11,013 bases of DNA from Solirubrobacterales bacterium. Lineage in GTDB: Bacteria > Actinomycetota > Thermoleophilia > Solirubrobacterales > 70-9. Location: assembly GCA_030152505.1 (NCBI GenBank), contig JASLJO010000213.1:1-11013 (forward strand). Direction: 5' to 3'. Below are positions 5,562 through 11,013 of the stretch, in pieces. The position numbers and the translations under genes are program-made. Every line of letters begins with the position of its first letter. The stretch's first letter is position 1. The notes under the pieces are model-generated. The model searched no databases. It saw only the letters and a program-made list of their open reading frames with translations, and was not told the DNA's origin.

Positions 5562-7900
5562 CGGCTTTCGTGGCCGGTCGCACCGCGCGCGGCCGCCGGC
5601 CGCGCTTCCTGTACAGCAGGCACGGGTTCGTCTTCGTCCTTGCCGAAGTGAATGCGACCATTGAGTGGCTTCGCCACCACCTTGTAGGGGGCTTCGCGGT
5701 CGATCACGGTGAACAACAGGACGATCGCCAGGACGACGATGCTGACCGCGGTGACGACCCGCTCCATGCGCAGCCGCCAGACCGGCTGCGGCTTGATCCG
5801 GGGCCGCGCGGACAACACACGCGAGGAGATCGAGGGCAGCGAGGCGAAGCTCGAATCGGGCGAGCGGCGCTCCCTGGTCAGGTGACGCAGCACGGACTCG
5901 AGCTCGTGCTCGGAGCGCGCCACCTCGGCCAGGCCGAAGCGCTCGAAGGCGGCGTTGTTGGCGCGCAGGTGACCGGCTGAGAAGCCATAGGAGACGACCG
6001 GGCAGCCGCGGATATGCGCCTCGAGCACGGTCAGCCCGGCGGTCGAGTGGACCATCGCGTCGGCGGCGGCCATCCAGTCGCTCATCTGCTCGGTGAAGCC
6101 GAGAACGCGTACCCGCTCGTTGCCCGCGTAGCGCTGTTCGAGCTTCTCGCGCACGGCCTCGTTGCGGCCGGCGATGCAGGCGACGAGCGTGTCCTCGCCG
6201 GAGAGCGCCGCGTCGATCGCGCCTTCGAGGTTGCCGATCCCCCAGCCGCCGCCAGAGACGAGCACCAGCCGACCATGAGCGGGAACGTCGAGGGCCTCGC
6301 GCGCCGTGACGCGGGTGCGCGGCATGAGGAAGTCGCGGGCGATCGGCGGCCGCAGCCACTCGACACTGCCTGGCCCGACCAGACGCTCGACCTCCTCGAT
6401 CGACTCCGGATGGGTCACGTAGTGTAGGTCGACCCCCGGGTGGGCCCAGTAGCGCAACCCGGCGAGGTCGGTGATCGCTGAGTGCACCGGCACCAGCAGG
6501 CGCCGGTTCTCGCGCAGCATGCCGAGCACCGCGGTCACTCCCGGATAGGTGGAGACGACGACGTCGGGCTGGAACTGGTCGACCACCTGCATCAGGCCGC
6601 GGGCGCCCAGGGCATAGCTGAGGTGGTGCATCAGCCAGCGGGTGGGGGCGAACCTGGTGATCAACCAGTACTGCAGGTCGAACAGCCAGGGCATCCAGCG
6701 GAAGGTGAAACGGGACCCGTCGCGCACGACCGAGGACGAGATCCGGCCCATCGCCTTGAGGCCGTCGACGATGTCCACCTCGGTGTCCGGGAAGTCGCGT
6801 TCGACGTCCTCCTTGATCATCCGCGCCGGCAGGTCGTGTCCCTCACCGATATCGGCGGTCAGCACCAGGACGCGCGGCGGGCGGGCGCCTGCCTCCGTGC
6901 TGACGCCCTCGAGCAGCGAGCCCGTGGCGCGACCGGCGCCGCTGCCGTTTCCGTTGTGGTTCAGCACCGGCTTGAGGCCGGGGACCGGATCCGGCGGTCG
7001 AGTCGTGTTGCGCACCCACTCGACGTAGCGGCGCACGCCCTCGCGGAAGCTCGTCCGCGCCTTCCAATCGATCTCCTCCAGCGCCCGCTGGTTGGAGATC
7101 TCCTTGCCGGGAAAGTCGCCCGGGCGCGGTGGCGTGTGGACGATCTCACAGCCCTCGGTGTTTTCCTGCACCCGCTCGGCGATTTCGAGGATCGTCACCA
7201 CCTCGTCGCCGGAGAGGTTGTAGGTGCGGTTGGCGGCGGCCGGCGCCAGCGCGGCGACGATGCCGTCGGCGAGGTCCTCGACATAGATGAAGCTGCGGCA
7301 CTGACTGCCGTCGCCGGCGATCGTCAGCGGCTTTCCTTCGAGCGCCAGGTCGGTGAACTTGGCGACGACCCCGGCGGCGCGGGCGCGCGGCCCGTAGGGG
7401 ATGCCGAAGCGCAGCACGGTCGACTCCAGCTCGAAGAGCTCGGCATAGCCGGCGCAGTAGGTCTCACCGGCGAGCTTGGTCGCGGTGTAGAGGTGGCGGG
7501 GCGCCGGGATCGGCGTCGACTCGTCGACGGCCTGCTCGGCGCAGTCGCTGTAGACCCAGGTGGTCGAGCCGTAGACGACCCGCCCGACCTCCACCCGGCA
7601 GGCCGCCTCGAGCACGTTGAGCGTGCCACGCGTGTTGACCTCCTCGGCGAGGACGGGATCGGCATGCACGTGGGCGACGTCGGCGACCGCGGCAAGATGG
7701 ATGACCGCGTCGCAGTCGCGCATCGCCAGGTTGAGGTTGGCCGGGTCGGTGATGCTGCCGGTGAAGGTCTCGACTTCGAGCGGTGAGTGGTAGGGCGAGG
7801 CGCTGAGGTCGAAGATTCGCGGTGTGTGGCCGTCGCGCATCAGCCGGTCGACGACATGCGAGCCGATGAAGCCGCCACCGCCGGTCACCAGGACTCTCAC
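5558..7900 (-). CDS. Fusion: SDR sugar epimerase/dehydratase + MGDG-synthase-like glycosyltransferase + membrane anchor
   Basis: One uninterrupted 780-residue frame holds two enzymes. Residues 1-298 are an extended SDR acting on nucleotide sugars: GGGGFIGSH (7-15) binds NAD(P), STTWVYS (112-118), and the catalytic YxxxK is Y138/K142. A Gly/Asn/Pro-rich linker follows (about 301-341). Residues 342-675 resemble MGDG synthase/MurG-type glycosyltransferases: TADIGEGHDLPARM (348-361), LVLVSGGGWGIG (545-556), and the donor-binding STAGLTVLEAHIRGCPVVSYG (starting at 619). A hydrophobic helix (about 714-733) and a charged tail complete the protein. GTG at 7900 is the start: it has AGGAGG 4 bases upstream, overlaps the aminotransferase stop (GTGA) and directly precedes the Rossmann motif. 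It probably supplies a modified sugar and transfers it to a membrane lipid. The substrates cannot be read from sequence. Confidence 0.9.
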   Translation of the reverse strand: MRVLVTGGGGFIGSHVVDRLMRDGHTPRIFDLSASPYHSPLEVETFTGSITDPANLNLAMRDCDAVIHLAAVADVAHVHADPVLAEEVNTRGTLNVLEAACRVEVGRVVYGSTTWVYSDCAEQAVDESTPIPAPRHLYTATKLAGETYCAGYAELFELESTVLRFGIPYGPRARAAGVVAKFTDLALEGKPLTIAGDGSQCRSFIYVEDLADGIVAALAPAAANRTYNLSGDEVVTILEIAERVQENTEGCEIVHTPPRPGDFPGKEISNQRALEEIDWKARTSFREGVRRYVEWVRNTTRPPDPVPGLKPVLNHNGNGSGAGRATGSLLEGVSTEAGARPPRVLVLTADIGEGHDLPARMIKEDVERDFPDTEVDIVDGLKAMGRISSSVVRDGSRFTFRWMPWLFDLQYWLITRFAPTRWLMHHLSYALGARGLMQVVDQFQPDVVVSTYPGVTAVLGMLRENRRLLVPVHSAITDLAGLRYWAHPGVDLHYVTHPESIEEVERLVGPGSVEWLRPPIARDFLMPRTRVTAREALDVPAHGRLVLVSGGGWGIGNLEGAIDAALSGEDTLVACIAGRNEAVREKLEQRYAGNERVRVLGFTEQMSDWMAAADAMVHSTAGLTVLEAHIRGCPVVSYGFSAGHLRANNAAFERFGLAEVARSEHELESVLRHLTRERRSPDSSFASLPSISSRVLSARPRIKPQPVWRLRMERVVTAVSIVVLAIVLLFTVIDREAPYKVVAKPLNGRIHFGKDEDEPVPAVQEARPAAARGATGHESR

Positions 7901-8928
7901 GTCGCCTCCTCCGCGAGTGCCTCGTCGCGGCTCTCGGGACGGTAGTAGAGGGGGACGCACCAGTGGTTCTGTGCCACCCACTCGGTGTCGGGAAGGTCGT
8001 CGTCGCGGCCCATGATCCGGTGGCACGGCTCCTCGTAGACCCGTCCGGTCGACTTCTCGATCGGCTCGAAGACTATGTACTTGTAGAGGCCCGAGGTCAT
8101 GCCCTCGGGCAGCTCGAGGCGGGCCGGGTGCAGCGGGTCGAGGTGCTCGCGCGCATAGTCGTTCTTCCAGGCGACGATCTGCTCCATGCGCTCCGCCTGG
8201 ATCAGGCCGAGCGCCGCCGTGAACTCGCTCATGCGGAAGTTGAGACCGTCGACCTCGTGCTCGAACTTGCCGTAGTTACGGAACTTGCGAGCGAACTCGA
8301 TCAGCTCCGGGTCGGCAGAGACGAGGACGCCCCCCTCACCGGTCGAGACCGTCTTCGTCGCGTAGAGCGAGTAGACGCCGGCATCGCCGAATCCCCCGGG
8401 GCGGCGCTCGCCCCACCCGGCGCCGTGGGCATGGGCGCAGTCCTCGAGCAGGAAGATCCCATTCTCGCGGCAGTAGGCCGCGATCCGCTCGGAGTCGAAG
8501 GCGATGTGGCCGCCGATATGGACGAGGATCGCCGCCCTGGGCTTGGCCCGCTCCGCCCTGCGCTCGAAGTCCTCGAAGGACATGCAGAGGTCGGTGCGGT
8601 TGCAGTCGACGAACTCGACCTCGGCGCCGGCGCCGATCGCCGCCAGGGGCGTCGCCATGAAGGTGTTCGAGGGGCAGAGCACGGTCTCGCCGCGCACCCC
8701 GGCGAACTCGAGCGCGGCGAGGGCGCCGCCGGCCCAGCTCGAGAGCCCCAGGCTCGGCAGGCCGTTCCACTGCGACCAGCGTCGCTCGAAGGCCTCCAGC
8801 ATCTGTCCCTCGGACCACTGCTCGGAGTCGAGCACCTCGGTCCAGAGCTCGAAGAGGCGAGCCCGGTCACGATGATCGAAGCCGATCGCAAATTTGCCCG
8901 CATCGAGTGAGGGGCTCAGGGGAGGCAA
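7897..8928 (-). CDS. DegT/DnrJ/EryC1-family PLP aminotransferase
   Basis: Enzymes of this family usually transfer an amino group to a keto-sugar nucleotide. The 343-residue protein shows SNTFMATPLAAIGAGAEVEF (87-106), LLEDCAHAHGA (160-170, D163 facing the PLP ring nitrogen), and the lysine that would carry PLP, K192 in SLYATKTVSTGEGG. RNYGK (217-221) and FRMSEFTAALGL (231-242) are also typical. It ends soon after NHWCVPLYYRPE (321-332), so it is a little shorter at the C-terminus than many relatives. The start is TTG at 8928, the first usable start after an in-frame TAG at 8943-8941; no ribosome binding site is visible. Its stop overlaps the next gene's GTG by 4 bases. It follows the transporter gene by 29 bases. 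Product identity and regiochemistry are unknown. Confidence 0.92.
   Translation of the reverse strand: MPPLSPSLDAGKFAIGFDHRDRARLFELWTEVLDSEQWSEGQMLEAFERRWSQWNGLPSLGLSSWAGGALAALEFAGVRGETVLCPSNTFMATPLAAIGAGAEVEFVDCNRTDLCMSFEDFERRAERAKPRAAILVHIGGHIAFDSERIAAYCRENGIFLLEDCAHAHGAGWGERRPGGFGDAGVYSLYATKTVSTGEGGVLVSADPELIEFARKFRNYGKFEHEVDGLNFRMSEFTAALGLIQAERMEQIVAWKNDYAREHLDPLHPARLELPEGMTSGLYKYIVFEPIEKSTGRVYEEPCHRIMGRDDDLPDTEWVAQNHWCVPLYYRPESRDEALAEEAT
7905..7910 (-). promoter_or_regulatory. Ribosome binding site of the SDR-glycosyltransferase gene
   Basis: AGGAGG on the minus strand (7910-7905), 4 bases before the GTG at 7900, lies inside the last codons of the aminotransferase gene. It decides the start against the open extension of the same frame to 8026. 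Confidence 0.8.
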
Positions 8929-8957
8929 AGCGGCGCCAGGCTACCAGCGATCGCGGA

Positions 8958-9863
8958 TCACTCGTCGGCATGAGCGGCCGCGATGACCGCTCCGACAGCC
9001 ATCGAGCCGGCCAGCAGGACCGTCCCGGCGACGGCCACGGCCATCGAGGCCACCAGCACGATGCCCCCAAGCGGAGTGCCGCTCCAGGACTCGCCGAATA
9101 TCAGCGGTGCCAGGAGCACGGGGACGATGATCTGCACGGCGAACATCGTCGGCGCCACGTGCGTGGCGGGGCGGCGCTGCAGGGCGCTCATCTCGCTGAG
9201 CAGGGCAACGCCCTCGGAAGCGGCCGCGGTGGCAAGCCAGGCGACCGCGACGATGATCGCACCAGCCGCCAGCTCGTCGGTGAGCAGCTTGCTGGCGATT
9301 GCGGTCCAGGCGTAGCCACAGCCGGCGCTGAGGACTGCCAGCGTGGCGATCGTGCTCGCCCATCCGACTTTGACCCCCTCCTGGGGTGGTGAATGCCGGA
9401 AGCGTCGCCGCAGAACATAAGGAGCGGCAATCGGGATCGCCACCAGGCCGAGCGCCAGCGCGATCGCCGCCGTCCCAGCGTGGTCGGTGGTCCGCTCCGG
9501 CGCCGCCAGCGCCACGCCGGCGACACCGGCGACGATCGCCGCCACCGCGGCCCCCTCTCTCCACCCCGGCCTCTCCCCCAGCCGTGTCGCCCCGAGCCAC
9601 AGCAACAGAATCAACCCACTTGCCAAGCACGGCTGCACCACCGTCAGCGGCGCCAATAGCAACGCCACGATCTCCAGCGGCCAGCCCGCCAGCCCCAGCA
9701 CGGTTGCCCCCAGCCAGCGCCGGTTCCACAGCAGCCGCCCGATCAGCGACAGCCGCAGCGAGTGCTCCCCCGGCACCTCCCGCGCCTCCAGCGCCTGCAG
9801 CGCGATCGAGGTGTTGTAGAGCAAAGAAGCTCCGACCGCCGCAGCTATGCCGAGGGCCACCAC
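8958..9863 (-). CDS. DMT-superfamily membrane transporter (EamA/NIPA-like)
   Basis: This 301-residue protein has about nine or ten hydrophobic segments (around 2-23, 51-71, 74-92, 105-121, 131-150, 169-188, 199-218, 236-256, 265-285, 283-298) and resembles DMT transporters. LLLAPLTVVQPCLASGLILLL (starting at 68) is reminiscent of the EamA/NIPA group. The start is GTG at 9863, with a second GTG directly after it; no clear Shine-Dalgarno sequence is present. TAGGGT at 9875-9870 on the minus strand, 6 bases before the start, could be a -10 box for a leaderless transcript, but no -35 box matches. It is the first gene of the four-gene minus-strand cassette, so it may move the cassette's product or precursor across the membrane. 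Generic metabolite export or Mg2+ transport are equally allowed by the family. Confidence 0.82.
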   Translation of the reverse strand: MVALGIAAAVGASLLYNTSIALQALEAREVPGEHSLRLSLIGRLLWNRRWLGATVLGLAGWPLEIVALLLAPLTVVQPCLASGLILLLWLGATRLGERPGWREGAAVAAIVAGVAGVALAAPERTTDHAGTAAIALALGLVAIPIAAPYVLRRRFRHSPPQEGVKVGWASTIATLAVLSAGCGYAWTAIASKLLTDELAAGAIIVAVAWLATAAASEGVALLSEMSALQRRPATHVAPTMFAVQIIVPVLLAPLIFGESWSGTPLGGIVLVASMAVAVAGTVLLAGSMAVGAVIAAAHADE

Positions 9864-9889
9864 AAGCCGACCCTATCCAGCGAACAGGA

Positions 9890-9982
9890 GGGCGAGCCGG
9901 GTCACCCTCCGACGGGCGGATACTCAAAATGCCGGGCTAATTAGCCCGGCATTTGTCCGGCGGAGGGTGACCCGGCTCGCCC
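9890..9982. repeat. 93-base nested inverted repeat
   Basis: A perfect 22-base inverted repeat (9890-9911 with 9961-9982) encloses a second perfect 28-base palindrome (9927-9954). CGGA/TCCG (9917-9920 with 9956-9959) adds a short middle stem. Each outer arm contains its own small palindrome (GGGTCACCC at 9899-9907, GGGTGACCC at 9965-9973). On the minus strand the structure begins 1 base after the TAG stop of the ETF-quinone oxidoreductase gene and ends 26 bases before the transporter start. The flanks show no obvious target-site duplication. It may be a terminator complex, a REP-like palindromic unit or a small MITE-like element. Confidence 0.9.
9926..9954 (-). terminator. Inner hairpin followed by TTTT: candidate intrinsic terminator
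   Basis: The inner palindrome can fold into an 11-bp stem (9927-9937 with 9944-9954) with a 6-base AT loop and a GCCGGGC/GCCCGGC core. On the minus strand the right arm ends in TTTT (9929-9926), giving a short U-run. It should end transcripts of the ETF-quinone oxidoreductase gene and separate it from the transporter cassette. The opposite strand has only TTT. Confidence 0.6.
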
Positions 9983-9983
9983 G

Positions 9984-11013
9984 CTACGTCTCTTGGTAGA
10001 GCGGCCCGTCGCCGCCCTCGGGCAAAGTCAGGCGGCCGCCCTTGGCGGTGATCGCCCCGCACTGCACACAGTTGGAGGCGGTGACGTGGACATCGACCTC
10101 GGCGGCGCCGTTCTCGAGCTGCTCGTCGGGGATCTCATAGACCTGGGCCGGGCACATCGAGACCCAGGTCTGGGCGATCTCACGCGGCACCTTGGTCTGG
10201 ATGCGGACGTGGTTGGGCGCGTCGTCGCGGGTCGCGTTGCCGGAGAGGAAGACCGAGTCGAGCTTGTTGAAGGTGACCTCGTTGTCGGGCTTGGGGTACC
10301 TGTCGGCCGCCTTGCCGAGGTGCATCGCCGGCTCGGCGTTGTCCTCGACCTTCATGTGGCCGGGCGGAAAGCTGCCTTTGCTGGCGACGAGCATGTTGGC
10401 GACGATGCCGCCGCGGATCAGGCCCTTCGTCAACGGCTGCTTCATGTTGCGCGACTTGTAGAGATCCTTCTCGATCACCGAGTTGCGGATCGCCTCGTCA
10501 TAAGCGGAGAAGTTGACCGAGTCGATGTCCTTCTTCAGCGACTCGACGATCGCTTCCGCCGCGTACATGCCGGCGTGCATCGCGTAGTGGATGCCGGCCA
10601 GCTCGGCGATGTTGACCATCCCCGCGGCGTCCCCCGCGACCAACATGCCGGGCACGGAGAAGCGCTTCGGCAGCGCCCAATAACCGCCCGAGGGGATCGT
10701 CTTCGCCCCCCAGCCGACCCGCTTGCCACCCTCGATGATCTTGGCGATGAAGGGGTGCTGCTTGAACCGCTGCAGCTCGTCGTGGACGCTGAAGGTGGCG
10801 TCGGTGTAGTCGAGGCCGACGACGAGGCCGAAGCAGACCTTGTCCTCGCCCATCGGGTAGATGAAGCTGCCACCGGCCTCCTTGTACTTGCCGCCCCAGC
10901 GCAGCGGCCAGCCGAGCGTGTGGATCACCCTGTCGAGCGGCTTCGGCACCTCCCAGATCTCCTTGACCCCGAGCTCCCATGCCTGCGGGTCGCTGCCCTC
11001 CCGCATGCCGAAG
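9984..11013 (-). CDS. Electron transfer flavoprotein-quinone oxidoreductase, C-terminal part, cut by the window edge
   Basis: ETF-QO moves electrons from reduced electron transfer flavoprotein to membrane quinone, linking fatty-acid and amino-acid oxidation to respiration. The visible 343 residues match the ETF-QO C-terminal half. Signs include GLKELW-like GVKEIWEVP, HTLGWPL, GGSFIYPMGEDKVCFGLVVGLDY, QHPFIAKIIEGGKR, the FAD-contacting VAGDAAGMVNIAELAGIHYAM, RYPKPDNEVTFNKLDSVFLSG, CPAQVYE and the final LPEGGDGPLYQ. The N-terminal FAD-binding fold lies beyond 11013; the frame continues in-frame to the edge (FGMREG), so the ATG at 11006 is internal. Three iron-sulfur cysteines are present (one in CPAQVYE, two in NCVQCGAI at 10070-10068 and 10061-10059). 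The fourth is replaced by Ile (10052-10050). FixC-type proteins are the nearest alternative. Confidence 0.92.
   Translation of the reverse strand, partial: FGMREGSDPQAWELGVKEIWEVPKPLDRVIHTLGWPLRWGGKYKEAGGSFIYPMGEDKVCFGLVVGLDYTDATFSVHDELQRFKQHPFIAKIIEGGKRVGWGAKTIPSGGYWALPKRFSVPGMLVAGDAAGMVNIAELAGIHYAMHAGMYAAEAIVESLKKDIDSVNFSAYDEAIRNSVIEKDLYKSRNMKQPLTKGLIRGGIVANMLVASKGSFPPGHMKVEDNAEPAMHLGKAADRYPKPDNEVTFNKLDSVFLSGNATRDDAPNHVRIQTKVPREIAQTWVSMCPAQVYEIPDEQLENGAAEVDVHVTASNCVQCGAITAKGGRLTLPEGGDGPLYQET

Noticed and set aside
5562..6359. Upstream extension of the deacetylase frame
   Set aside because: It is out of frame inside the fusion gene and has shadow composition. The NodB domain begins just after the coupled TTG at 5561.
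6482..7786. Plus-strand open frame of 434 codons
   Set aside because: It lies opposite the SDR-glycosyltransferase gene, whose minus-strand frame has full enzyme motifs. The plus-strand product is low-complexity and unrecognisable.
7901..8026. Upstream extension of the SDR-glycosyltransferase frame
   Set aside because: The Rossmann motif starts directly after the GTG at 7900, which has an ideal ribosome binding site.
7963..8910. Plus-strand open frame of 315 codons
   Set aside because: It is antisense to the aminotransferase, which has all PLP motifs.
9886..9987. Target-site duplication around the nested repeat
   Set aside because: The bases flanking the two outer arms do not match over 2-5 positions, so insertion by a transposase is not shown.

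Overview
The window is a very GC-rich bacterial chromosome segment. Its gene content (a DUF1385/YqhQ protein between ribosomal protein L31 and release factor 1, a three-cysteine ETF-quinone oxidoreductase, several starts without a ribosome binding site) fits a high-GC actinobacterium, possibly a deep-branching lineage such as Thermoleophilia. That placement is inference from gene order and composition. No tRNA, rRNA, CRISPR array, transposase or phage gene was seen.

Region 1 (1-1646, minus strand) is a translation-linked operon read as rpmE (L31), a DUF1385 membrane protein, then the N-terminus of prfA (release factor 1), which runs off the left edge. Region 2 (1727-3262, plus) is a membrane-anchored GGDEF diguanylate cyclase. 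Its last 34 codons lie antisense, codon on codon, to the 3' end of a convergent TetR gene (3158-3757, minus). The TetR gene diverges from an alpha/beta hydrolase (3818-4654, plus). One short palindrome sits between the -35 and -10 boxes of the hydrolase promoter and covers the TetR start codon, so it is a well-supported candidate operator for both genes. About 250 bases of hairpins and T-runs follow (4655-4907).

Region 3 (4908-9863, minus) is a four-gene cassette with tight or overlapping junctions. In transcription order it encodes a DMT-family membrane transporter, a DegT-family PLP aminotransferase, a fusion of an SDR sugar epimerase/dehydratase with an MGDG-synthase/MurG-like glycosyltransferase and a C-terminal membrane anchor, and a NodB-type deacetylase without signal peptide. 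Together they look like a pathway that makes an amino-sugar nucleotide, transfers the sugar to a lipid, deacylates it on the cytoplasmic face and perhaps flips it. The enzyme classes parallel the proteobacterial Arn (aminoarabinose-lipid) system, but the glycosyltransferase class is different. This is the best candidate for an undescribed system here.

Region 4 (9890-11013) holds a 93-base nested inverted repeat directly after the stop codon of an ETF-quinone oxidoreductase gene (C-terminal part only). The predicted protein lacks one of the four cysteines that normally hold the [4Fe-4S] cluster.
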